From Roseiarcus sp035656495 (GTDB taxonomy: Bacteria > Pseudomonadota > Alphaproteobacteria > Rhizobiales > Beijerinckiaceae), in assembly GCA_035656495.1 (NCBI GenBank), contig DASRSL010000114.1, positions 1 through 41,135 of the forward strand: 41,135 nucleotides of DNA. The letters run 5' to 3'. Under the pieces are notes generated by a model. It ran no database searches. It was given only the letters and a program-made list of their open reading frames with translations, and was not told where the DNA came from. Made by a program: the position numbers and the translations under genes. Shown piece after piece: positions 24,101 through 30,620 of this stretch. Every line of letters starts with the position of its first letter. Positions within the stretch are counted from its first letter, which is position 1.

Positions 24101-26483
24101 TCGCCGTTCCGCCGCCGGGATACGAGCTATCCGCGCTGGACCCGTTGTAGACGCCGTCAGCATGATGGCCGTCGGGAGCGATCGTTCCTTGAGTGGTCAC
24201 GCTGAGATTGGAAGCCGCAAGCGAAGATCCCGTCCCGAGGATCTGCAAACCCTGCGACGCATCGCCGGTTGAGGTGACGGTCGTGCCGGAGATTGTAAGG
24301 ACGCTGCCGGCGCCATGCGAGGCGACAGCCGCCGCCTCCAGCCCCGTCGTGCTGACCGATCCGCCGCTGAGCGTTGTTTTGGCGCCCGTCAGCGTGTCGA
24401 CGCCGAAAACGTAGCTTCCGGTCGCCGGGTCGCTGTCGCCGTTGGCCGCCACGGCGACGTTGGTGGCCGTGACCGTCGAGCCGGCGCCGGAGACGGACAC
24501 GCCGGTCGAACCGACGCCGGACGTCGTCACCGAGCCGCCGACGATCGTTGTTACGCCGCCGCTCGCGGTCTCGACGCCGTTCGCATTCGCGCCGGACGTC
24601 TTGGCAGTCACGTTGGTGAGGGACAGGATCCCGCCGCCCGGAATCGTTGATTCATTGCCATTGAAGACGGCGTAGGCGTGGTCGCCGTCGGCGGAATTGG
24701 TCGTACCGCTCGTTGCCACGGTGAGGTTGGAGGCCGTGAGCGAGGAGCCCGTGTTGAAGACCGCCAAGCCCTTCGAGGCGTCGCCGGTTGTTGTAACCGA
24801 GCCTCCGGAGATCGTCACGGCGGCGCCTCCGAGGGCGCCGACGCCGAAACCTTCTAATCCCGTTGTCGAGATCGCGGCGTCGGTCACGCTCACTTTCGAC
24901 CCGGCATTCTGCGCCACGATCCCGTTCGCGCTGGCGCCGGATGTCGCGACCGATCCACCGCTGATTGTCGTTTGTCCGCCGTCGGCGGTAAACACGCCAC
25001 TCCCTCCGGTCCCGGTGGTGAGAACTGTCGTATCCGTCAACTTTATCGTGCCGCCGCCTGTGAGACTCAAATATCCACTATTGACGACGCCATCGGCTGG
25101 GAAGCCGCTGGTCGGATCGATGGCGCCGTGTGTTGTGACGCTGATCCCGGTCGCGGTCATCGACGCGCCCGAACCGAGAACCACCAGGCCCTGCGATCCG
25201 TTGGCGGTCGTGAGGACTGTTGTCCCCCCACTGAGGGTGACGCTGCTACCAGACCCGAGTGAATCGACGGCGCCGGTGCTTAACCCCGTGCCGGTGACCG
25301 AGCCGCCCGAGAAGGTTACGCTTCCTCCGTTGAACGCCGCGATTCCGTCGGCGTAAGTTCCGGTGCTGGCCTCTAGGCCGCCATGCGTGGTGACGGAGAG
25401 GCCCGACGCGTTGATCGTCGAGCCGGCGCCGGTGGCGGACAGGCCCACTGAGCCGTTGCCCGAGGTCGTCACCGAGCCGCCGTTCAGCGTGACCTTGCCG
25501 CCCGAATCGACCTGAACTCCCGGGCTGCTGTCGCCCAAAGTCGTGATCGTCACCGGGCCCGTTGCCGCCAAGTCGGTGGTCGTTATTGTCGCTCCCGGGC
25601 CGCTCGCCCACAGCCCGAACGCGCTGGCGCCGGAAGTGCTGACCGAGCCGCCGTTGATCGTCGTCACGCCGCCGGCAGCGGTGACCACCCCATCCGCCCC
25701 GGTTCCGGTGGTCGTGATGCTCGTGTTCGTCAGCGTCATCGTCCCGCCGGTCGTGGCGAGGTTCGAATAGGGGCCGTTGTAGGCGCCGACCGCGACGAAG
25801 CCGCTCGTGTCGGCGCCGCCGTGCGTTGTGATGCTGACATCGGTCGCCGTCAGCGACGCGCCCAACCCGGTCACCGCCAGGCCGCCTGCGCCATTGTTTG
25901 TCGTGGTGATCGTCAGCGGCGCACCGGTTGTGCCTGTGAGAGTGAGATTGCTCCCGGCGCCAGCAGAAACGGCGCCAAAAGCGCCGACCCCATTCGTGGT
26001 GATCGAGCCGCCGGAGAAGCTCAGGCTTCCGCCCTGCGCGGCGAACAGCCCGAAGGCGTAGCTGCCCGTATTCGGATCGAAGCCGCCGCTCGTCGTAACG
26101 GAGACGCCCGACAGCGTCGCCGTCGAAGCGGTGTCGACGAGGACGCCCTCCGATCCGTCGCCGGAAGTCGTCACCGTCCCGCCGGTGAGATTGATGGCTC
26201 CACCGCCAACCGCCAGGAGCGCGGGGGTCGTAATGCCTGTGGTGGCGAACGAGGCCGTGCCTGTCGCGAACGGGGCCAAGCCCGCGCCGCCGCCGTTGGT
26301 CAGGAGCGTGCCGGGACCCGACGACTCCCCCGCGACGACGCCGGGCGTCGAGGTCGAGTAAAGCCCGGAAGCGAAGCATGTCTCTCCGGCCGAGGCGTGG
26401 ATGAACGTGTCCGGCGGGCCGGAACCGGTGACGCAGCTGGCGAAAGCCGCGCTCGAGGACAGGAGGAGCGCGGCCACGCTCAT
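21180..26483 (-). CDS. Giant classical autotransporter with beta-solenoid passenger
   Basis: With the ATG at 26483 the protein has 1767 residues. A hydrophobic stretch (MSVAALLLSSSAAFA) is the likely signal peptide. The passenger (about 20-1490) consists of Gly/Ser/Thr repeats of the type GGSVTTSGNGSVGL and TTIxGGSVxTSG, organised in larger blocks with VSVTTHG and DGVxN; at least six blocks carry the TTI-x-GGS motif. The last 270 residues are an autotransporter barrel: GRWGLSDELSLIGGFSYN, LFGRAGWIDRL and a terminal GGFGLRYAF ending in Phe, the BAM recognition signal. A CSC motif precedes the barrel. An open frame extends upstream through a palindromic repeat to 26735 or beyond, so the start is uncertain. 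The FecR-domain gene lies just upstream. Confidence 0.88.
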   Translation of the reverse strand: MSVAALLLSSSAAFASCVTGSGPPDTFIHASAGETCFASGLYSTSTPGVVAGESSGPGTLLTNGGGAGLAPFATGTASFATTGITTPALLAVGGGAINLTGGTVTTSGDGSEGVLVDTASTATLSGVSVTTSGGFDPNTGSYAFGLFAAQGGSLSFSGGSITTNGVGAFGAVSAGAGSNLTLTGTTGAPLTITTTNNGAGGLAVTGLGASLTATDVSITTHGGADTSGFVAVGAYNGPYSNLATTGGTMTLTNTSITTTGTGADGVVTAAGGVTTINGGSVSTSGASAFGLWASGPGATITTTDLAATGPVTITTLGDSSPGVQVDSGGKVTLNGGSVTTSGNGSVGLSATGAGSTINASGLSVTTHGGLEASTGTYADGIAAFNGGSVTFSGGSVTGTGLSTGAVDSLGSGSSVTLSGGTTVLTTANGSQGLVVLGSGASMTATGISVTTHGAIDPTSGFPADGVVNSGYLSLTGGGTIKLTDTTVLTTGTGGSGVFTADGGQTTISGGSVATSGASANGIVAQNAGSKVSVTDAAISTTGLEGFGVGALGGAAVTISGGSVTTTGDASKGLAVFNTGSSLTASNLTVATSGTTNSADGDHAYAVFNGNESTIPGGGILSLTNVTAKTSGANANGVETASGGVTTIVGGSVTTSGVGSTGVSVSGAGSTVTATNVAVAANGDSDPATGSYVFGVDTLTGAKTTLSGGSVSTTGLEAAAVASHGAGSVLTISGTTVTSTGDASQGLQILGTGSSLAASNLSVTTQGTIAPDGHHADGVYNGSSADSSYPGGGTATLTDVTIRTLGDSSSGVVTANGGTTTLNGGSVNTAGSAAYAAVANSGGRESLNGTAIGTTGNGSGGLGINGAGSEIDATGVTITTTGAYDSASGQHSYGVYNGPYGSFTTGGVAKLTDVLVSTQGVDMHGVLTDTGGTTTILGGSIATSGAGGHAILAENGGAVTVGVSPSGPTTISTTGTSAPDGTSAAAVVAYNGGAVQLTGATVTTSGAGSTGLVVHGATSSLSATGVSVTTLGDVDPATGDHADGAVNNPYLPGGLTSGGKLSLTNSTIATSGANAQGIFTSGGGVTNVSGGSVSTAGQDAHALVVTNSGSTANLGGTTTFATIGAGAIGLHATAGGVISATGPATTTITTAGGVSSATSLGAYGVNADGAGSAINLAAANITTSGSGASALYASDLASTGSAGTITVTGPLAINTMNPAAAAVMLEGNGASIAATGGGTITSAGDAIEFTNATNAVATFDNFTINNLSGDLIFADPSTATINFNNTTANAGLNNLLDATNGSVVTLNANASALTGAIKTDPTSTTNVNLTNGTTWTMTGSSNITNLAVTNSFVVFAPPGAGGGFKTLTVNNYVGSGAYITMNAALGGTSSASDQIIVNGGKATGFTFLTINNFGGLGGATSGAGIPLIIATNGGTAAPGAFALANTPLVGGFRYMLQESNNDWYLVSTPAPTPGQVQGSINQIAKAQQTQIITNRVLDSILLGATQQISSCSCAGGFASVGSFAAGASGRWGLSDELSLIGGFSYNQWYAQGISVENAPTVAGALIYDFWKWGESRPFVEAGGALTPYEDVHYTRYYPNGLTTGVGNASAIDRDLSLFGRAGWIDRLTPTDEAAVYGDLSRSWMQTGGYTEMTTAANPFPATVNNGLDTLNVARLGGQLTHLFNGNIEVNVTAAVAYGFGAGAGAAVSVYDFGAIAPNALPNTTWMEYGARLGYRFNDRLVIDAFVVGTAFGGVGTTVHGGFGLRYAF

Positions 26484-26498
26484 GAGAACGCGCGGATT

Positions 26499-26671
26499 CC
26501 TTCCCCAGCTTGCTGGGGAAGGTGGCGCGAAGCGCCGGATGGGGTGTGGCCCGCTGCCACAACGCCAAACGGCTTGCACGAACGTTGCCGCGAACTTGGG
26601 GTCGAAGAGTCCTGCTTTCCACACCCCATCCGTCGCCTTCGGCGACACCTTCCCCGCTCCGCGGAGAAGGG
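26499..26671. repeat. Composite palindromic repeat (four nested hairpins) at the FecR/autotransporter junction
   Basis: The element reads as mirror-image halves: CCTTCCCCAGC-TT-GCTGGGGAAGG (26499-26522), GGCGC-GAA-GCGCC (26524-26536), GGATGGGGTGTGG (26537-26549) pairing with CCACACCCCATCC (26619-26631), GTCGCC-TTC-GGCGAC (26632-26646), then a CTTCCCCGC/GCGGAGAAG hairpin. Elements of this build are common between genes in Rhizobiales. A partial copy occurs at 16592-16651. The autotransporter frame stays open across it. Confidence 0.75.
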
Positions 26672-26722
26672 GGCATCCGGCGGCGGTCTGCTGCAGCGAA
26701 AAGGAGGGAGGGAGTTTCGCCG

Positions 26723-27505
26723 CTAATGTCCGCATAGAGCCCCCGACGGGAATCCGCCGCCGCCTGCCGGGCTCGCCATCGCGTAGGTCGAGTCCGAGCA
26801 GAGGGCGGCGTTCCCCCCGCAGAGCGAGGCGAAATTGACCGGCGTCGAAATCAGGCTCGCCTGGATGGCGCCGCCGACCTTCTTGGCCGACGCCGTTTGC
26901 CCCGGGTTGTTGAGCTCGACGCAGTCGCAATGCGCGCCCCTCTCGGCTCTCGCGCAATTCCGCCTTTGCTGCTCGAAGGTGATTCCCGGCCGGCGCGGGC
27001 AGAGGAGCGCCTGGCCCTCGACCAGAGTGACGCGCGTCTGCGGGCTGCTCACGCCGATGTCGAGGACGGTGCCGCGCACCCCGATCGAGGCGGTCGGGGT
27101 CGAGATCGTATAGGCTCTCTTGTCAAGCGCGCCAGTGGTGAAGCGGAAGACGCCTTTGGCGAGATTGACCGTCAGCTCCTGGGCGCTCGTCGCGCCGGCG
27201 TAGACGAAGCGGTCGAGCGTCACGCGCGAGATCGGCCCGATCGCCAGATTGGTCGAATCGAGGAAGACCAGCTTCGCGAGCGACGCTTCGCCCGTCCGGA
27301 CAACCTCGTCACGATAGACCGAGTCTCCAGACTTCAGCGGACCGGCGGCGCCGGCGAGATCGCGCGAGACCTGATTTTGCGAAAGAGCCGTCGAACCAAT
27401 GTTCTGCTGCGCCTGCGCGCCGCCGGCGGCGAACGGCGCGCAAAACCCGACGATTGCGAACAGCAGGCCCCGCGCGTAACGAATCGCCCTCTCCCGCCCT
27501 TTCAT
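26723..27505 (-). CDS. FecR-domain periplasmic protein
   Basis: The 260-residue protein has a signal peptide (about 1-32, ending GGAQAQ) and a FecR domain (about 55-165): LKSGDSVYRDEVVRTGEASL, AKLVFLDSTNLAIGPISRVTLD, then TISTPTASIGVRGTVLDIGV, the hallmark T-P-x-A-x-x-GVRGT segment. The C-terminal part has several cysteines (CPRR, NCAR, CDCVELNNPGQTA, LCGG) and probably disulfides. FecR proper relays iron signals, but stand-alone FecR-domain proteins next to autotransporters are frequent in alphaproteobacteria and are thought to act at the cell surface. The stop overlaps the possible upstream extension of the autotransporter frame. A good promoter lies at 27524-27551. Confidence 0.88.
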   Translation of the reverse strand: MKGRERAIRYARGLLFAIVGFCAPFAAGGAQAQQNIGSTALSQNQVSRDLAGAAGPLKSGDSVYRDEVVRTGEASLAKLVFLDSTNLAIGPISRVTLDRFVYAGATSAQELTVNLAKGVFRFTTGALDKRAYTISTPTASIGVRGTVLDIGVSSPQTRVTLVEGQALLCPRRPGITFEQQRRNCARAERGAHCDCVELNNPGQTASAKKVGGAIQASLISTPVNFASLCGGNAALCSDSTYAMASPAGGGGFPSGALCGH

Positions 27506-27523
27506 CTTTTACGGCAGGTTTCG

Positions 27524-27551
27524 AGTATCGAGCGACGTTGCGGAAAGTCAA
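27524..27551 (-). promoter_or_regulatory. Candidate sigma-70 promoter for the FecR/autotransporter unit
   Basis: TTGACT (27551-27546) and GATACT (27529-27524) are 16 bases apart on the minus strand. The -10 is 19 bases before the FecR start, which would leave a very short leader. Confidence 0.55.
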
Positions 27552-27722
27552 GTTTTCGACGCGCTTTCGCCCTGCAATCGGCCGGGGTGTGGCGAGGCTG
27601 CAACAATGTCGGAATGACCGGACCGCGCTCGGGTCAAGCCGTAGCGGACGCCGCGCTCAACGACAGGACGAGAGCGGCCAAGCCGGCGGCGCCGGCGCAA
27701 TAAGAGGCCAATACGGAATGAA

Positions 27723-27743
27723 AAGGGCGCCCCTGGCGCCCTT
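27723..27743 (-). terminator. Rho-independent terminator of rpmG
   Basis: On the minus strand AAGGGCGCC, the loop AGG and GGCGCCCTT form a perfect 9-bp stem followed by TTTTC. It begins 25 bases after the rpmG stop. Confidence 0.75.
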
Positions 27744-27767
27744 GAATGCCAAACCCGAAGGGCCGAC

Positions 27768-27935
27768 TTACTTGATCTTCGTTTCCTTGAACTCGACGTG
27801 CTTGCGCGCGACCGGGTCGTATTTCCTGAAGGTCAGCTTTTCCGTCTTGGTGCGGGCGTTCTTCTTGGTGACGTAGAAATAGCCGGTGTCGGCGGTCGAC
27901 AAAAGCTTGATCTTGAGCGAGGCGGCCTTGGCCAT
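27768..27935 (-). CDS. rpmG: 50S ribosomal protein L33
   Basis: The 55-residue protein starts MAKAASLKIKLLSTADTGYF and contains YFYVTKKNARTKTEKLTFRK and DPVARKHVEFKETKIK, which is the full L33 sequence as found in alphaproteobacteria. It lacks the cysteine pairs of the zinc-binding C+ form, so it is the C-minus type. L33 sits near the tRNA E-site of the large subunit. The ATG at 27935 is internal to a longer open frame; the family length and the standard MAK start fix it. It is transcribed alone from a promoter at 28023-28050 with a hairpin in the leader, and ends at a good terminator. Confidence 0.95.
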   Translation of the reverse strand: MAKAASLKIKLLSTADTGYFYVTKKNARTKTEKLTFRKYDPVARKHVEFKETKIK

Positions 27936-27988
27936 GGCGTGCGAGTCCCCCGAGGGATTGGCGCTTAAGGGCGCCGGCAACAAAAAAG

Positions 27989-28007
27989 GCCCGCGGAGCC
28001 CGCGGGC
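27989..28007 (-). terminator. Intrinsic-terminator-like hairpin in the rpmG leader (attenuator candidate)
   Basis: On the minus strand GCCCGCGG, loop GCT and CCGCGGGC form a perfect 8-bp stem followed by CTTTTTTG. It lies between the rpmG promoter and its start, about 53 bases before the ATG. Nothing else transcribed in this direction ends here. Confidence 0.65.
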
Positions 28008-28022
28008 ATCAGGTCGGCAGCG

Positions 28023-28050
28023 ACAATAGGGGCGACGGCTATGAAGTCAA
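28023..28050 (-). promoter_or_regulatory. Candidate sigma-70 promoter of rpmG
   Basis: TTGACT (28050-28045) and TATTGT (28028-28023) are 16 bases apart on the minus strand. The predicted leader is about 80 bases and contains the hairpin at 27989-28007. Confidence 0.55.
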
Positions 28051-28147
28051 GCCGGAAAGGCATATCGCGTTCGCATTTTGCCCGCGCCCGGCTATTCTCG
28101 ATCCCCCGCCCACCCCTGAGGCGCGCCTTCGGCGTCGGGAGAACCTC

Positions 28148-29410
28148 ATGCGCCACCTCTATTCGGGCCCGGTGTTCGACATGGCCCGCGAGCAGTTCCA
28201 CGTCATCGCCGACCATCTCGCGATCCCCGAGGACGAGCGCGACCGGCTCCTCTATCCGAAGCGCGCCATCGTGGTCTCCTGCCCGATCCACATGGACGAC
28301 GGAACGACGCAGGTTTTCCCCGGCTATCGCGTGCAGCACCATCTGACGCTCGGCCCCGCCAAAGGCGGCACGCGCTTCGCCGCCAACGTCGACATCGGCG
28401 AGATCGCGGCGCTCGCGATCTGGATGAGCTGGAAATGCGCGCTCGCCGATCTGCCTTATGGCGGCGGCAAAGGCGGCGTCGCGGTCGATCCCGGCTCGCT
28501 TTCGCTCAACGAGCTCGAGAGCCTGTCGCGCCGCTATATGCAGGAGATGATCCCCTTCGTCGGTCCGCGGGTCGATGTGATGGCCCCGGACATGGGCACC
28601 GACGAGCAGGTGATGGCCTGGTTCATGGACACCTATTCGATGTACCAGGGCATAACCGTGCCGGAGATCGTCACCGGCAAGCCGGTCGGCACGGGGGGCA
28701 CGCTCGGCCGGCGCGAGGCGACAGGCCACGGCGTCTCTTTCCTCGCCGCGCGCGCGATGGAGGCGCTCGAGATCGACCCGATCGGGGCGACCGCGATCGT
28801 GCAGGGTTTTGGCAACGTCGGCTCGCACGCCGCGCTGGGGCTCGCGGCGCGCGGCGTCAAGCTCGTCGGGGTCAGCGACCATCGCGCGGCCTATTACGAT
28901 CCCAAGGGTTTCGACGCGCGGGCCTTGGTCGAGCACGCGCGAAAAAGCGGCTCGCTCGCCCGGTGGTCGACCGAGGCGGCGATCGATCCGCGCGCGCTGC
29001 TGGAGCAGCCCTGCGACGTGCTGGCGCCCTGCGCGGTCGAGCGCGTGATCGATGGCGAGGTCGCCAGGCGCCTGCGCTGCCGCATCATCGCCGAGGGGGC
29101 GAATGGCCCGACCACGCCGGAGGCCGACCGAGTTCTCGCCGAGCGCAACGACGGGATCTTCGTCATCCCCGACATCCTCTGCAACGCGGGGGGCGTCGTC
29201 GTCAGCTATTTCGTATGGGTGCAGGACCTGCAGCAGTATTTCTGGTCGAAGGACGAGGTGATGGACAGGCTGGAGCGGGCGCTCGACCGCTCCTGGACGA
29301 TGGTCGTCAATCGAGCCAAACGCGAAGGGGTCGCCAACCGCACCGCCGCGATGACGATCGGCGTCGAGCGGGTGATGAAGGCGAAGCAGGCGAGGGGGCT
29401 GTTCCCGTGA
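28148..29410 (+). CDS. Glutamate dehydrogenase (Glu/Leu/Phe/Val dehydrogenase family)
   Basis: The 420-residue protein is a full-length hexameric-type glutamate dehydrogenase. The substrate domain contains GPAKGGTRFA, MSWKCALADLPYGGGKGGVA (catalytic Lys in the ALADLPYGG-x-KGG region) and DVMAPDMGTDEQVMAW. The Rossmann domain has GTGGTLGRREATGHGV and the nucleotide motif GFGNVGSHAA. The C-terminal INAG-like segment is LCNAGGVVVSYFVWVQDLQQ. The enzyme interconverts glutamate and 2-oxoglutarate with ammonia; the FGNVGS fingerprint with a following acidic position suggests NAD use, which is inference. GGGAGAACC precedes the ATG. The gene is divergent from rpmG and followed by a repeat-rich spacer. 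Confidence 0.92.
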   Translation: MRHLYSGPVFDMAREQFHVIADHLAIPEDERDRLLYPKRAIVVSCPIHMDDGTTQVFPGYRVQHHLTLGPAKGGTRFAANVDIGEIAALAIWMSWKCALADLPYGGGKGGVAVDPGSLSLNELESLSRRYMQEMIPFVGPRVDVMAPDMGTDEQVMAWFMDTYSMYQGITVPEIVTGKPVGTGGTLGRREATGHGVSFLAARAMEALEIDPIGATAIVQGFGNVGSHAALGLAARGVKLVGVSDHRAAYYDPKGFDARALVEHARKSGSLARWSTEAAIDPRALLEQPCDVLAPCAVERVIDGEVARRLRCRIIAEGANGPTTPEADRVLAERNDGIFVIPDILCNAGGVVVSYFVWVQDLQQYFWSKDEVMDRLERALDRSWTMVVNRAKREGVANRTAAMTIGVERVMKAKQARGLFP

Positions 29411-29451
29411 GAGACGGAACGCGAAGGGCTGGAATCTGACGTGATCACGAA

Positions 29452-29646
29452 TTCGCTGATAACGAAAAGGAATTCGCTGAGCCGAGGAAAAAATTCGCTG
29501 AGCCGTTCGCTGCTCCGTTTGCGGCGTAAATGGGGCAGCTATCGCGCAATCTCCTGAAATTCCCACGCTTTTTCGGCCGGTTGGCTCGCCCGATCGGCCG
29601 GGCGGGGACAAATTCGCTGCTCGATTCGCTGTTCTCAGCGAATTCG
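29452..29646 (+). repeat. Cluster of short AATTCGCTG repeats
   Basis: TTCGCTG occurs six times on the plus strand (29452, 29473, 29494, 29506, 29613, 29625), mostly preceded by AA or AAT and in two cases followed by AGCCG, and once inverted (GAATTCGCTG on the minus strand at 29637-29646). The first three are exactly 21 bases apart. It lies between the glutamate dehydrogenase and glycosidase stops. Confidence 0.7.
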
Positions 29647-29654
29647 CCCAAAAC

Positions 29655-30425
29655 CTACTGGCTCGCCCCCACCGCCTCCGGCCGCACCACCCCGACGATC
29701 GGCCCGATCGGCTGGATCTCGTCGTCGCGCTTGAGCTCGGGGGCGTAGAGCGACGACACCGAACCGTCGAGGAAGAGGGCGTTCTTGCAGCCGAGCCCGT
29801 CGCGGAACAGGCGGGCGAACGCGTCGAAGGTCACCGGCTCATCGGCGATGGCGAACTCGACGGCGCCCGAATCCGAGATCCCGACCCCGTTGCGGATCTT
29901 CGCCGACGTGCCGCTCGGCAGGATCCTGGGGTGGATTCGGCCGTCGACAATCAGCATCGGCCCGGATTGGGTCGCATAGCGCGCGGCCGGCTGCGCGGCG
30001 AGGTAACGGCTTGTTTCGGTGACGCCCGCGGCGCCGTCGCCGATCCAGAACACGCCATTCGGCTTCATGTGGAAGTTGCTCGCCCCGCCTCCTCTCGTGT
30101 CGGCGGGCTGCAGTTTCTGCCCGTTCTCCACATAGAGGCCGACGGGCGACTGATCCTGCTTGAACATGCCCGCGTTCATGGCGAAGGCCAGTCGCTGTCC
30201 CTTGCCGCGCAAAGAGCCGGCCAGGGCGGAGAGCGAGCCGTAGGGCCGGCCGTCTTCATCCTTCCAGAACAGGCGGATCACTTCGTGGCGCGGATCGAAG
30301 ACGCAGATGGTGAATCGCGCGCCGTCGAAGTCTTTTGGGGCGCAGGCGGCGCCGGCCGGGGCCACGGCGCCGCAAGCAAGACCCAGGAGAATGGTCGAAG
30401 CGGCGAACAGGTTGCGCCGCGTCAC
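29655..30425 (-). CDS. Secreted phosphodiester glycosidase/NAGPA-like protein (DUF2233)
   Basis: The 256-residue protein starts at the GTG at 30425, with AAGGATAAAG upstream. Its signal peptide runs to about residue 26 (APAGA). The body shows the NAGPA/DUF2233 pattern: LAFAMNAGMFKQDQSPVGLY, FHMKPNGVFWIGDG, ATQSGPMLIVDGRIHP, KIRNGVGISDSG and NALFLDGSVSSLYAP. The N-A-G-M-F, SGPML and FLDGS motifs are the core of the domain, which in mammals removes N-acetylglucosamine from phosphodiesters. Bacterial members are exported and likely act on envelope or exopolysaccharide phosphodiesters. A candidate promoter is at 30501-30530. The assignment to the family is firm; the substrate is not known. Confidence 0.9.
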   Translation of the reverse strand: MTRRNLFAASTILLGLACGAVAPAGAACAPKDFDGARFTICVFDPRHEVIRLFWKDEDGRPYGSLSALAGSLRGKGQRLAFAMNAGMFKQDQSPVGLYVENGQKLQPADTRGGGASNFHMKPNGVFWIGDGAAGVTETSRYLAAQPAARYATQSGPMLIVDGRIHPRILPSGTSAKIRNGVGISDSGAVEFAIADEPVTFDAFARLFRDGLGCKNALFLDGSVSSLYAPELKRDDEIQPIGPIVGVVRPEAVGASQ

Positions 30426-30500
30426 GGTGCTTTATCCTTCAATCAGGCTCCTGTGGGCTCTCCATGCGCCACACTCGCGCGCCGAATCGCGGCGCAGCGG

Positions 30501-30530
30501 AGGATAGCGGTTTGGGGCGCCTTGCGCCAA
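30501..30530 (-). promoter_or_regulatory. Candidate promoter of the glycosidase-like gene
   Basis: TTGGCG (30530-30525) and TATCCT (30506-30501) are 18 bases apart on the minus strand, 75 bases upstream of the GTG start. Confidence 0.4.
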
Positions 30531-30584
30531 TAGCCGCGCCGCCTCGTCCGCGGCGATGCCGTCGCGCTCCACTCGCGCGTGGCG

Positions 30585-30603
30585 GCGCGATCGGCGATCG
30601 CGC
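30585..30603 (-). terminator. Hairpin at the end of the tlyA operon
   Basis: GCGCGATC-GGC-GATCGCGC is a perfect 8-bp stem, 18 bases beyond the stop of the FAD oxidase gene. There is no T-run. Confidence 0.45.
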
Positions 30604-30620
30604 ACACAAGGGCGACCTCA

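Noticed and set aside
27965..29611. Long minus-strand open frame of 548 codons opposite glutamate dehydrogenase
   Set aside because: It is the antisense shadow of a clear, well-conserved gene in GC-rich DNA and its translation is Arg/Asp/His-rich with no domain.
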